Positions 33,172 through 44,521 are shown, counted from the first letter of the stretch. The stretch: 64,000 bases of DNA from Diphasiastrum complanatum (GCA_029204225.1 CM055095.1:9640243-9704242); one strand, 5' to 3'. A program made the numbers and translations. Notes: generated by a model not told the origin, from the letters alone.

Positions 33172-35585
33172 TGAGAGTCCGAAACGAATGAAGGTGGGGT
33201 TAGTGGTGTCGAGAGGGTTAGAAGCGGTGGAAAGGAAAAGAAAATGTTGGGAGCTAGTACCCCCAGAGCCCGATGGATTGGTTGGTGTTTGAGCTCCTTG
33301 CCCCAAGGGTTAGCTTTGAAATGCGGAGCCTTAAGTTGCAGGAGGAGGCTGTTGAAATCCTGCGCCATCTCCACCATCAGGTCCATCAAAGTGGTGCCCC
33401 GAGAATCATGAAATTGGGCGTGCTCTGCATGAACCGACGGTGTCGACTGGGCAGCAGCCTTTAAGCATTCTTCCAAGGTGGCTATGTGCTGGTTTAGGGC
33501 CTCAACAAAAGCAATGTATGATTGTTGTAATTTTGCGTGTTGTTCCGTCATGGCTTTCAGCTTTTGGGCCAGCGTTTGATAGGCCACCACTGGAATGGCA
33601 GTTCCCTCAGGAATAGCTGGTGGTGCGAAGTCGTTGAAGTCGACCATTTCCAACTGTTCCTTCATAGCGGAACGTGCTGCTTGTGAATCTGCTACAGCCT
33701 CATCCTTCTCGGCTTTGAGGGTATCGATGGTTTGTTGTATGTTGGATACCTTCAGTTGGAGCTGGTTGTGGAGATGGATCAACATCTGCTGCTATTGTTG
33801 ATTGTAATTCGTGAGGTTTTGAATTTGTAGCTGTTGTTGTTTGGTTTCCTCCTCCAGCCTTGCTTTTTCTTTCTGAAGGCTCGCCATAGCACCATCGTCG
33901 AATTGCCGCATAGTGTGTTGTCCCCTTAGGGTGCTGAATATATTGTATTGGAGCTCATTCACCAACCATACCGCTTTTTGGGCTGTAAGAGGTAGCTGTT
34001 CCCAAGGACCAATGTCAGGTAGGTTTCGTGTGTAGTTAGGATACGGCATGAGACTAAATGGTAGAAAATCAGGAGCAGGGCTATACGGAGGTGTAGGAAA
34101 GGCAGGGAGGGGTGGGGAGGCTTGGCGTTGGGTTTGTGCCCGAGTCAAGACCCAAGCAGGATGAGTTTCAACTGGTAAAGTTTTTACTTGCACTGAGCAG
34201 ACTGGAGCAGCAGGTTTGGATCGGGATGGGCAGTCCTTTACGTGATGTTCAATACCACAATTTTCACAAGCTGGAGGAAAACGGAGTTTATCTGGGCAGC
34301 GAATACTAAGATGTTTACCTGCACAGATAAAGCATCCTCGTATTGCGGGTAGTTGGTGTGCGGCAAAGACAGCTTGGTTTGGATTATAAGCTTGGGCATT
34401 GGGATCCAGTGGTTGAGCATTAGAATCATAGATATAATAAACAACTGTTTCAGTAGAGTACTGCGGTTGAGTATTGTCTTCCACATAGTAGGTGGCCGGA
34501 TCGATGGTATTCGGATCAAGATAATGGACAACATTTTGTGGGGCAGGTTGGTTAACAACAAACTGTTGACGTGGGGATGGATATTGATTTGGTGTAGGTG
34601 GTCATGGTTGGTAAACCCCTGGTTGTGGCACAGGTTGTTCTGGCGAGTAAGGGCGGTAAGCTCAATAAACGGTGGGTCTGGTGATTGCTGGGAAATGATT
34701 TTGCAATTGAGGGCATTCATTAGTAGTTTGATGTTGTGAGCATATTGGACACCAGACATTTTCTCTTGCTGGAAAGGATTTCTCAGCAATTTGTTTCATG
34801 GCGGTTTGGAAATCGGTAGTGAGTTTATCCATATGTGATTGTTGAGCTTTTTGCCAGGTTTTCATTTGATGTAAAATTTCAAAAGAGAGAGCAATATTAT
34901 CAGACTTAGGACGATCCGGATTCTTAGATTTCTTTTCACGATGGTCAAAGTCATCATCGGAACCTTCGTCTTCTTCACGGATAGCATTGGTCATCACATC
35001 TTTAAGTTGATAATAAAGGTCAACTGGTTTAAATTTACGGCGGATGTTTTTAGGCAATCCAACTAAAAATAGTTTTATGGCCATGCGTTCAGTGATATTT
35101 TCGTCAACACATTCTACTTTGAGACGTTTAAAACGCTCAATGTAGTTTCGAATAGACTCTTTGCGATGCATCTTTATATGAGTAATTTGAATGAACGGGC
35201 TCTAAGTCAGTTTAGATGGTTTGAAACGCTTGATGAGAGCGTCCTTGAGAGTGGTCCAAGAAGCAAGATCAGGAGTTTCGAGATTCAAGTACCACTCCTT
35301 GGCGGTGCCATAGAGTACCATGGGAAATAGGTGAAGCTTTTCAGTTTCAGAGGTATCTCCATAAAAACGGCATGCATTATCAAAGTCTTGGAGAAATTGG
35401 ACTGGGTCAGATTCGCCATCGTACTTTGGTGCATCGATACGTGGAATTCTTTGTTCCATTCGTGGAGGAGTCGAGTTAGAAGATTCAGCACAGTCACGAG
35501 ACATGATGCAGAATACAGAGTGGCAGGGCGGAACTGTACTTGACAAAAAGGACAGTTTGCTTGCAGAATGGATAGTGTAGGACAA
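33141..35585 (-). pseudogene. gypsy gag (family B), one frame with four stops
   Basis: The likely start is the ATG at 35504 (MSRDCAESSNS). Capsid motifs: PRIDAPKYDGESDPVQFLQD, GTAKEWYLNLE and SIRNYIERFKRLKVE. Zinc-binding motifs: WCPICSQHQTTNEC, CFICAGKHLSIRC and CENCGIEHHVKDC. A Pro-rich linker and a Gln-rich coiled coil (about 33900-33400) complete a gag of roughly 780 codons. The same frame runs from 35504 to 33141, interrupted only by TAG at 35204-35202, TGA at 34664-34662, TGA at 34604-34602 and TAG at 33794-33792. The end of the frame enters the LTR remnant. Confidence 0.9.
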
Positions 35586-36030
35586 AAACTGGTCTTTTTG
35601 ATTGTTATAGAATCAACGAACAGGTTGAGAAATCGTGGAGAGGCAAATAAATCTATCTGTAATACTCGCGAATTCTGAACAAGTATTCTGAATGTCAGAA
35701 TAGTGATTTTTTTAAATTTTTAAAAAAAAATTGGCGATTCAGAATTCACGGATAGTACAGGGAATTCGTGCTCTGTGAGAGCGAATTCTTAGGCTTGATG
35801 ACGAATTCTAACAGAGAGGTTTGATTGGCAGATAGGGAATATAGAGAAAGATGTGATGTTCTGTCAGTAAACGGGTAAAATCTATGAGATGGAATTCGCG
35901 GAGCTGCTAAAGGACTGATCTTAATGAGATCTAGTCTCAGTGAAGTCGGCGAATTCTACGACAAAGATTTGGATGAGAAATAAGGGATTTTGACAATATA
36001 ACAGGCTGTTTTCTCAAAATCTGACTGTGG

Positions 36031-36340
36031 TCAGAATTCGTGGAGGTGATAAAATGAAAGATCAGGGTCTATTAGGGCTGCAGACAGACTAGCGAATATA
36101 CCTGTTTGGTTGTGAAAAAGGTCACTTGGGTCACTTCTTTTGAAGAAAATGCCCAAGTTGACTCTTTTGTTGCTTCCCCCCGGTTTGAGAAGTTGCTCCG
36201 CGGCTCGTGTAGGACCTGGAGAGACGACGCATGCTATTTGTTGGTAGATAGAGAAAAGCACACAAGCAAACATACAACACAGAAGCAAGAAATAAAAGAA
36301 AGAAGGGAGAAGAAGCTGGGTAGAAAAATACTTAAAAAGC
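36031..36340 (-). other. gypsy leader between primer site and gag
   Basis: This untranslated leader ends with TCTTTCA...TATCACCTCCACGAATTCTGA and is homologous to 46569-46775 of the element on the plus strand (the conceptual ...DLSFYHLHEF and ...DLSYYHLHEF). Conservation between elements with different genes suggests a packaging or priming role, which is inference. Confidence 0.6.
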
Positions 36341-36354
36341 GGCAATGGTGCCAA
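36341..36354 (-). other. gypsy primer-binding site, tRNA-Asp-like
   Basis: The minus strand reads TTGGCACCATTGCC next to the LTR end TCCAACA. It differs at two positions from TGGCGCCGTTGCC, the complement of the plant tRNA-Asp 3' end used by Athila-type gypsy elements. Confidence 0.7.
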
Positions 36355-36705
36355 TGTTGGATGTATTTCTAGTAAGTGCGATGGCTAGATCTACTTACGA
36401 GTGTAGTATAGGGATGTAGAGATTCGTCCACTTTTTAAGTTTCTACAAAAGCTTCAACAAAAATATGAAGGAATGAGAGCACTAAGGCTTACCCAACTAG
36501 TGCCTAAAACGGAAATAAACTAATTAGTAACAACAATGAAAATCCTTGCTAAGGCTTACCCAACTAGCAAGGTGATTAGACTAATCCTAGATTAACACCC
36601 GAAGGGTAATTTCATGAGATTGCGGCTAATACTAAACAAATAAGCAATAATGAACATGCCACAATAAAACCGATGAAAAGGAGACAAGAGGAGGCCCGAG
36701 CACCT
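36355..36705 (-). repeat. 5' LTR of family B gypsy, outer end missing
   Basis: It is homologous over its whole length to 46140-46495 in inverse orientation (shared CTAGTTGGGTAAGCCTTAG and GTGCTCGGGCCTC phrases). It stops at about 36705 where a plus-strand fragment begins. Confidence 0.8.
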
Positions 36706-37565
36706 TCCGTCAGATATAATCGATTATGATGCTGATGATCTTCTCCCTGGTGCTGACGATGTAAATAAGAATGAGTTTTATTCAGGGAAAGATTGCTTGA
36801 AAATGGCTATGGAGGAAATGCGCTAAAAAGAAAATGATCTTCCTTCTGACGAGGAGTTCCTTAGATTTCAAAGTCAGCTTGTTCGGGAGTTTACTTGATT
36901 TCAACAAAGCTATGTGCAAAATAGGGCCTTACGAGAATTAAGCCTGCAACTTTTGCCATTAAGCTAGCTGATCAAACTACAGTTCGTCCGCGAGGAATGG
37001 TTGAAGACATACCAGTCAAAATTGCTGGAGTACAGTTTGTCATTAATTTTGTAGTAATGGACTTACCTGACGCACCAAATGTCTACCGAGTCCTATTGGG
37101 ACACCCATGGTTACGAGTTGCGCAAGTAATTCATAATCGGGGTACCGGAAAAATCACTTTTGAAAATCGTGAACGTGCAGTCAAAGTTGATCTGATCACT
37201 TGGACTATCAAACCAGCAGTCCAAAAAGAGGATGATGATTTATCAACAACGGATCATACCTACGACCAGTAAAAAATTGGGGAGTTTATTATGACTCTCA
37301 AACCGATACTGTCAACTTGAATCAAGCTCTTGCAACAATTGATTGTACAACGGGATATATGTGTCAACAAGATAATCAGTCCAACTTGAGCGAGATTTCA
37401 TTATTGGTGCTCGGCGAAGGTTCCCAAAATGGCATATTGATGATCATTCGCCTGACTCAAAAAATGGATTTTTTCTGGAAAAGAACCTTCGCCCAACTCA
37501 ATTTAGATATATCTGAAGTGGATGTACATTCTAGAGGCTCAACGAAGGTTTCTAATACTGAATAG
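36706..37565 (+). pseudogene. gypsy protease-region fragment (family A), inverted copy
   Basis: The frame at 36997-37272 (MVEDIPVKIAGVQFVINFVV...YRVLLGHPWLRVAQVIHNRG) matches the minus-strand protease region at 41120-40860. The following frame (NQALATIDCTTGYMCQQDNQ) matches 40800-40720. Upstream, TATGTGCAAAATAGGGCC contains a stop. The two copies form an inverted pair about 3.3 kb apart. Confidence 0.8.
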
Positions 37566-37850
37566 GCCACATATGACCGAAATAGTGATTTTATAAGTCA
37601 TTTTTTTATCAAAAATATTGTCCTTCTTTTTTCCATGCTGATGACTTTTCTGACATTTGCTCATCGCTCTTTTCTCATTCTTTCTTGTTTTTTTTTTTTT
37701 TTTTTGTCTTTTCCAAATAAAAACTTAACATTAAATATTGAAAACAAATAATTGAAAAACAAATAAAAATGAAAAATCAATTAGATCATGCTTGCTGAAC
37801 TGGCGGAGCAGGCTGCCAAAACTTGTGTAATCGGTTGTCATTCACCGGAG
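37566..37850. other. Junction between opposed gypsy fragments
   Basis: A T-rich stretch (poly-T at about 37688-37705) without recognisable coding sequence lies between the plus-strand fragment and the minus-strand integrase end. Neither LTR of family A was found here. Confidence 0.4.
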
Positions 37851-37852
37851 TA

Positions 37853-38668
37853 TCAAATTACTGTGCCATAGTTCAGGATTTCCTTTACTTTATATGGACC
37901 TTCACCGGTAAACTTCAATTTTCTCTTCATCAGCTTGGATTTGTACATTAGTGCAAGATCTCCTGCTTTCAGATCCTTTTTGTGCAATTGACGATCGTGC
38001 CATGCCTTGCGGCGGGCTTTCTCTGCTGCTAACGCATGAATTGCCATCAATCGTGTTTCACATAATTTGTGCAACGCTTCATGACGGAGTTGTAAAGACT
38101 TATTATCATTTAACCATTCTGTTGCCACTATGCGTAAAGATGAGATTAAAAATTCAATCGGCATGACAACATCTTGACTATAAACTAGTTGAAAGGGTGT
38201 TTGATTTGTACTATTTTTGTAAGCGGTTCTGAATGCCCATAACGCTGCATACAGTTTATGTTCCCAATCAGACCGACTCGCTTCAGCCGTCTTTGTCATA
38301 ATAGTGCAGAGAATCTTATTGGACGATTCAGCTTGGCCATTCCCTCTGGGATAGTAAGGAGTGCTACATCTGTGTATAACAAAATAATCTTCTAGTAAAC
38401 ACTTTATTGTTTGATTAACAAATTGTGTACCCCGGTCATTGACAATCTCGATCGGACATCCAAATATGATAATAACATTTTCATAGAGAAACTTGGCCGT
38501 AAATTTTGCATCAGCAAATTTGACAACTTTGGCTTCAACCCACTTGGTCATATAATCTGTTGCTACGATAATGTATCGGGCCTGAGATCCTTGTGCGGTA
38601 GGATGAATAGGACCAACATAATCCAGTCCCCATTTTTCAAACGGTGCTTGCGATAAAACCGGATGCAA
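37853..38668 (-). pseudogene. gypsy integrase core and C-terminal domain, uninterrupted
   Basis: A 271-codon open segment containing FEKWGLDYVGPIHP (first Asp), PIEIVNDRGTQFVNQ (second Asp) and RGNGQAESSNKIL (Glu), so all three catalytic residues of the DDE integrase are present. KRKLKFTGEGPYKVKEIL belongs to the C-terminal domain. It joins element cDNA to chromosomal DNA. Despite the intact frame it is an internal part of a dead polyprotein. Confidence 0.9.
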
Positions 38669-38734
38669 GGGTGCATAGTTCTATCTAGTAGGTTGTCGTG
38701 CTTGCTGGCAAACATCACATGTCTGAATATAAGT

Positions 38735-39082
38735 TTATGTGTCCTTGTGAAGCGTAGGCCACCAACAACCTGATTGCAAAAGTTTGCGAACAATAATATC
38801 TATAGAGAAGTGTCCACTACCCATGCCATCATGTGAAAACATGATTAAATCTGGGATTTCATGCGGTAAAACACATCTACGTAGAATATTATCTGATCCA
38901 CGACGATATAATTGTCCTGCAATCAATTGATAAGGTTGAGTCTTATGAATCAATTGTCTCTTCTGTACTTTTGTGAAAGTGTCATTCAGTTGTCCTAGCA
39001 TCAGGTACTCAACAATATCCGTTGCCCACTCAAGTACTGCTTCGACATAGAACAATGCAACATCCGATAATTCATCATCCAC
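38735..39082 (-). pseudogene. gypsy integrase H2C2 zinc-finger region
   Basis: QPYQLIAGQLYRRGSDNILR, LIMFSHDGMGSGHFSIDIIV and SGCWWPTLHKD correspond to the region before the integrase core (Y.L..G.LY; GH.....T; WP...D). The Cys positions are only partly preserved. A frame break separates it from the core. Confidence 0.8.
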
Positions 39083-39109
39083 TTCAGTATTAACTGGTGC
39101 AGATTCAAT

Positions 39110-40222
39110 TTGCGAAACGTGATCGGCTAGATTATGTTGCTTCCCCTTTCAAACCACAATACAAAAGTCAAATTCAGTCAATAATAGTAATCATCTTTCA
39201 ATACGTCCAATATTGCACGTCTTGTTTACCAAGTAAAGTAACGACTGGTGTTCCGTAAATTCGACAGTAGTTCGCATGACCCATAAACACATAAACTCCA
39301 TGATTTTTTGTTGGCGGTGGCAATTCCACAATAACCTTGATTTTAAAATAATTTGGGGCAATACCATGTCTCATCACATGCCCAGGCACAACTCCGTGGG
39401 ACACCCTTATCTGACATTTTTCTGGATTTAGAGAAATTTGATATTTGTGACATCTTTCAAATACTTTCTCCAATCGATCCAGGTGGTTTGTATCTGTACT
39501 ATGGATTCTCCAGGTCATTCAAGTAAATTTCAAAGAATTTCTGTAAATAATCTTTAAAAGCAAATTGCATTACTCTTTGGAACGAACTTGGTGTATTACA
39601 GAGTCCAAACGACATTACTTTGTAAGCATAGGTGTCCCATTCTGTTGCAAAAGTTGTTTTGTGGCGATCGGCAGGTGCAATCTTAACTGGTTGTAACCAC
39701 TAAATCCATCCAAAAAAATATAAGCTTTTGCTCCAGCAAGGCGATCCAAAATGCTTTCAGTAAAAGGTAACAAAAAGTGATCCTTCCGCGTCACTTTGTT
39801 CAAAGCCTTGAGATTCACACAAATTCTCAAATTCTCATTCTTCTTAGGAACAATGACAATCGGTGAAACCCATTCGGTATGCTCAATCTCATAAATGAAA
39901 TCATCGTCAAGCAGTCTTTGAAGTTCTTTCTTTATCAGATCCACAACATTAGGATTACAGCGATAGAACTTGTGACCTTTGGAACTACATCAGGTACTAA
40001 AGGTATGGTATGTTCAATAACTGATGTCGGAATACCTTTTAGATCTTGATAAGTCCATGCAAAGCAATCTTGATACTTAATAAATAACATTCGAAGTGCT
40101 TCATACTGTTTAGGATTAAGTTGTGATCCAACTTGGACAATCTTTTCTGGTTCTCCTGATTCGGCAAGATTCATTGGTTGTGTCCTAGCTGGGCCATTGT
40201 AAACATCCTTCGAGTCTGGCAC
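39110..40222 (-). pseudogene. gypsy reverse transcriptase, YLND active site, RNase H lost
   Basis: Segments in order: CFAWTYQDLKGIP; LIKKELQRLLDDDFIYEIEH, WVSPIVIVPKKN, LRICVNLKALNKVTRKDHFL, FLDGFSGYNQ (39944-39615); MSFGLCNTPSSFQRVMQFAF and IYLNDLEN (about 39600-39510); YQISLNPEKCQ and HANYCRI (39518-39198). The YxDD box reads Y-L-N-D (about 39513-39526), with Asn for the first catalytic Asp. After HANYCRI a deletion jumps to the RNase H tail (KGKQHNLADHVSQIE). Confidence 0.85.
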
Positions 40223-40673
40223 GTGGTCTTCGGGTTCACGATGTGCTTTAGATAATATGATAACCTTAGCCTTCTTAGCAGGAATTGATCATGGAGGTGA
40301 TGACTTTCGAGACAATGATGTCTTGCTAGAATTCTGACTGGTAGAATCATCTGTGACTTTCCCTTTGTCTTTATCTAGTAAGGGTGGCACATTCTCTGAA
40401 TCAATCCTTTGAGGAGGATTTTCCCATTACAGGACCGTATTATAATGTTGCTTGGCTTGTTTCATCGTTATTGACCCTGTGATCATGTCTTCCTTCAATA
40501 TAACTGCTTTGGGCGGTTTTATTACGCACTCCAAATCTGGTTGGATCCATATGATTTAGAATCTGCTCATCAGTAAGTTCTGCATTGTCATCATAAGTCA
40601 AGGCATGACTCACAAGAATAAGGTCATCTTCAATCAGATCTAAATATAGGTTCCGTTGATATCCAAGCTACAT

Positions 40674-41270
40674 TCAATAGAAAAGTGAATCCAAGGTTCG
40701 ATCCAATAATGAAATCTCATTCAAATCTGACTGATTATCTTGTTGACACATATATCTTGCTATACAATCAATCGTTGCAAGAGCTTCATTCCAGTTGACA
40801 GTATCCATTTGAGAATCGTGGTGAACTCCCAAATTTTTCTCTGGTCGGTCACAAGTATGATCCGTTGTTGAGGAATCATCATCCTCTTTTTGAACCACTA
40901 GTTTGATAGTCCAAGTTGCAGGATCAACTTTGACTGCACGTTTACGATTTTCAAAAGTGATTTTTTCGGTACCCCATTTATGAATTACTTGCGCAACTCA
41001 TAACCATGGACATCCCAATAGGACTCGGTAGACATTTGGTGCTTCTGGTAAGTCCATTACTACGAAAGTAATGACGAACTGTACTCCCGCAATTCTGACA
41101 GGTATATCTTCAACCATTCATTGCGGACGAACTGTAGTTTGATCAACTAGCTTAAGGGCAAAAGTCGCAGGCTTGATCTTTGTAAGGTCCCATTTTGCAC
41201 ATAGCTTTGTAAAAATCAGGTTAACTCCTGAACCGCCATCTATCACAGTTGCTTCCTTAGGAAATTGTCT
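40674..41270 (-). pseudogene. gypsy aspartic protease region
   Basis: VIDGGSGVNLIFTKL (about 41250-41205) is the protease active-site loop (D.GSG). VEDIPVRIAGVQFVITFVVM and NVYRVLLGCPWL follow, with a TGA where the sister copy at 37 kb has Gly. An acidic spacer leads to RT. Confidence 0.75.
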
Positions 41271-41495
41271 ATGTTGTATCGGCAGGGTGATATGTTTTTG
41301 TTCACTTTTTCAAGCTGCTCCGACATGGAGTACTTCATTACATTTTTCAAATCTAACACAAAAAAGTGGCTCTTGATGGTCTTCTAGTTCTGCTTGAGCT
41401 AACTTTTGCACACTGACTTCCTTTGCTTTTGGCACCAACTTCAGGAACTCTCCCAATGAAATATTGATCTTACTAGACAAAATATTCATGAGTAG

Positions 41496-42205
41496 TTATG
41501 TTTGCGACGATTCCGATTCAGTCATCTTGAAGGGTTCTTCATGATGATGCAACTGATCATTCATATATGTACGTGTATTTCTTGGAGGCTGCAATGGTGA
41601 AGAATGAACTTCGGCTATTGCTTTAGCAGCTTCAAGTTCCTCTTCTTTTTGCAGATGTTTAATCCACTGCCTCATATCCTGATATCTTTTTTTTTCTACA
41701 TGAAGATTTGGATAGACTCCAGATGTTGTTGGTATATCAGTTAACGGTATAGAATCAAAAGGTACTAGATCCCCTACTAGTTCTTTCTGTTTTTGTGCTC
41801 TGGTGACCACCATCAAGGGTGCACTTGGTTTATTTTGTGCTACTGGTCTTTGCTTGATTGTTATCAAATTTCCAAGAGTTGTAGCTAGTGGTGGCTTCGA
41901 TCTTGCTGGACAGCCTTTATAGCAATGCCCATAACCACAGTCACGACTGAATGGTACAAATTTGTCTTTATTTGGACATTCTACAACTCTGTGATTTTCT
42001 CCACATACAAAGCATCCAAGTGGTGCTCTGGTCCAGTTTCTAGATGCTTGTTGTTGCGCGACAACATACATAGCATATTGTTCTGAAGATCCACCTTCTT
42101 GATCATGACTACAGTTCCATTGCTCGGTTCTTCTATATGGTTTTGGTTTATTTCAAATTGGCAAGAGGAGCGGAGTGCTTTTGTGAGACATGTAAGGCTA
42201 AACAT
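41496..42205 (-). pseudogene. gypsy gag nucleocapsid region with zinc knuckles
   Basis: VAQQQASRNWTRAPLGCFVC begins a frame with CFVCGENHRVVEC and CGYGHCYKGC, followed by a basic/Pro linker and a charged coiled segment (KKRYQDMRQWIKHLQKEEEL). The same region, worse decayed, is found at about 1600-1740 (+) and 57385-57510 (-). Confidence 0.85.
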
Positions 42206-42619
42206 TCCGGGTATCCAAGAGCAGATTGTCGAGATCTAGTTGCTGGATTTCCTCCATACTGTAGTTTTCGATATCCCGTTTGGGCATATCGTTGCTGAAT
42301 TATCCGAGGATTAAAATTGCAAAAAGCAGTCTAATGATTAGGTGAATTACACAAATGACATACACTGATTTCCACTCATTTTTTCAATTGAGGACACTCA
42401 TTCATTGTGTGATTTCCTGTACAAATAGAACACCAGACATTTTTCCTGGTAGGAAAAGTCTTCGCAAACTTTTCAGGTTCCTTGTTCACTTTTCCATGGA
42501 AATCTTCCAATGCTTTGATCTTCTCATCTGGTTCTCCCGAGTTTCTTGAACTCATTGAGCATCCCTTCTGTAGTAGCGTTGACATTTGTTGATGCAATAG
42601 TGGTGGATGTTGTAGTGGT

Positions 42620-43213
42620 CTATCCTACTGTATAAGGCAACATACTGATATTCGACTCATCATCTGAATCTTCATCCTCCTCCCAAATTGCATCATCTAT
42701 AGCATTTTGCAAAAGTGCATACTCATTATGGCATGTCAACTCACGTCTGATCCTTTTAGGTAAACCTGACAAAAACCACATAATCATGGCATTTTCGTGA
42801 ATCAACTCAGAATGACACTCAGATCTGAGGCGTTTCACCCGTTCAATGTAATCTCGAACCATTTCCCGCTTTCCCATTTTAATTTTACTTAAAAGTAGGA
42901 GAGGGTTGTCCATAAACTTTCGAGGTTTGAACCGTGTGATAAGGGCTCTTTTAACAATCCCCCAATCTGCATGCTCAATTTCATCTCGATTATAGTACCA
43001 ATTTTGCGATGCGCGTGTTAAGGCCATAAGAAAAAGTTTCAGTTTATCTTGGGGAAAAATTTCGCCATAGACTTCACAAGATTCAACATAGATCTGAAGA
43101 AATCTAATTGGATCAGTTAATCCATTATATTTTGGTAGATCCAAACGGGGTGCTCTTCTCACAACGATTGGATTGACTTTCTGACGAGCAACTCCAAGAG
43201 CAGCCATCTTCAC
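42620..43213 (-). pseudogene. gypsy gag capsid region (family A)
   Basis: MKMAALGVARQKVNPIVVRR begins the frame, followed by PIRFLQIYVESCEVYGEIFP, ASQNWYYNRDEI, GIVKRALITRFKPRKF and MVRDYIERVKRLRSECHSEL, the classical retrotransposon gag domain. It keeps Arg (CGA) where the copy at 797 has TGA. The frame stops at about 42620 before the Met/Gln coiled segment and the first knuckle (NVWCSICTGNHTMNECPQLK at about 42376-42440). Confidence 0.9.
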
Positions 43214-43502
43214 ATATTCAAATCAAGCATACAATGAGATTGGATCTAGATTTTTCAATCAAAACTATCTTAGATCAGATCTACTAGATCTATTCCACTT
43301 TTCAATAATCAGATTTCTATATCATGAAAAATATTTCAAAATTCAATCAATCGATACTTCTCAAAAAATGAAAAATTACAATGTCGAGTCGTCGAGTTGG
43401 GGACGGTTGGTGGGTTGGAGTTGAGTGAACTTGAGTATGCTTCATCGACTAGTAGATGTTAAAGATGGTTAGTCAGGATGAGTTGAATTTTTTCGAGAAA
43501 AA
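43214..43502. other. Region upstream of family A gag
   Basis: Short leader-like sequence. No primer site or LTR edge was recognised. Copy 1 shares a little homology here (GAGATTGGATCTAG...TTTTTCAATCAAAA, compare 361-425). Confidence 0.4.
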
Positions 43503-43504
43503 AT

Positions 43505-43660
43505 AATGGGTCAGAAAATATTCGGGACCGTCGCGACATGTTCTAGAGAGAGAAGAGATGTTATGATGGGTCTCCACCCGCCACGGCAGGTGGAGACCCA
43601 TCATAACATCTCTTCTCTCTTTGGAACATGTCGCGACGGTCCCAAATATTCTCTAACTTT
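43505..43660. repeat. Large near-perfect palindrome (arms about 73 bp)
   Basis: The left arm (about 43510-43582) runs AGAAAATATTCGGGACCGTC...ATGGGTCTCCACCCGCC. The right arm (about 43586-43658) is its reverse complement with about five mismatches, around a 3-4 base centre. It holds the same GATGGGTCTCCAC/GTGGAGACCCATC pairing and CGCGAC motif that recur through the following array, so it is probably an inverted fusion of two array units. Confidence 0.85.
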
Positions 43661-43799
43661 CGAGGTAGCGAAGGTCCCAAAATTTTTGATGGGTCTGCCG
43701 CGGCGGGTGGAGACCCATTAGAGGTAGCTAAATCAATACGTCCTCTCTCTCTCTCTCTCATCTCCTTTCTCTCTCTAGAACCATAAATTTATTCTTCAT

Positions 43800-44040
43800 A
43801 AGTGTCTTACAACCATAAATATTTATTCTACATAGCATAAATATTATTTGACATGTTAAGAATTGAGTTATGTCAGCTTACACCGAACATTTGGTGGCAT
43901 AGCTTCAGCAGTGCAGATCTTAAGTGTGATGAAATCGACTTTTTTGATTTATACTACCGTAGAGTCTTGGCAGATATTTGCTTGTGCCTAAATCCTGAAA
44001 TGCTACTTTGTTCGTATATCCAGAAACGATTATAAACCCT
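43800..44040. other. Spacer within the array region
   Basis: AT-rich, no recognised gene; a 60-codon frame (43853-44035) has no family features. Confidence 0.4.
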
Positions 44041-44428
44041 ATTTTTCAAAAGGCTTGACACAGAATTTCGAAGTTCATAGCTAGTCTTTGCACACTCTAG
44101 CTTCATCTCCCAGTTCATAAAGACATACATTACATTGCATTTAAAAAATACAGAGATTTCGTTTCACAAAACCAGATGTGTGTTGTACAAAAAAACATAC
44201 TATATATTAATTTAAGAGATGTATCAAAAGACGCTATTTCTCAAAAGGCTTGACACAGAATCTTCAAGTTCATAGCTGGTCTTTGCACACTCTTCATATC
44301 CCAGTTCATAAACACATACATTACATTGCATTTAAAAAATACAGAGATTGCGTTTCACAAAACCAAACGCGTGTTATACAGAAAAAACATACTATATAAT
44401 AATTTAAAAGATGTATCAAAAAAATATT
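44041..44428. repeat. Tandem duplication, period about 195 bp
   Basis: AAAAGGCTTGACACAGAAT...GTTCATAGCT.GTCTTTGCACACTC...CACAAAACCA...GTATCAAAA occurs at 44041-44235 and again at 44236-44428 with about 10% differences. It lies inside the hairpin/(CT)n array and is unrelated in sequence to it. Confidence 0.85.
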
Positions 44429-44446
44429 ACGTAGCTAAATCGACCC

Positions 44447-44521
<75 letters not shown>

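Larger units (their letters stand above)
33053..36705 (-). mobile_element. Ty3/gypsy element (family B): LTR, gag, LTR remnant
   Basis: On the minus strand: LTR (36355-36705, cut at its outer end), primer site (36341-36354), leader, gag (35504-33141) and a 119-bp LTR end (33053-33171) directly after gag. Pol is absent. The LTR remnant repeats 36355-36473 closely. At 36705 the LTR is cut by unrelated plus-strand gypsy sequence. LTR and leader are homologous to the element at 45.6-48.3 kb. Confidence 0.85.
37853..43213 (-). mobile_element. Ty3/gypsy element (family A), gag to integrase, no LTRs seen
   Basis: Order on the minus strand: gag (43213-41496), protease (about 41260-40680), spacer and RT (40222-39198), RNase H tail (about 39200-39110), integrase zinc finger (39082-38735) and integrase core with C-terminal region (38668-37853). 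The order protease-RT-RNase H-integrase defines Ty3/gypsy. Most of RNase H is deleted, and stops and shifts break gag and RT. LTRs were not located at either end. Confidence 0.85.

Noticed and set aside
33786-33800. Programmed amber readthrough in gag (CAA TAG CAG)
   Set aside because: The same frame has three other stops with the same C-to-T signature, and there is no pol downstream to express; mutation explains it better.
37853-38668. Functional domesticated integrase
   Set aside because: The frame is open and the D, D, E residues are present, but it lies in order within a decayed gypsy polyprotein without its own start or promoter.
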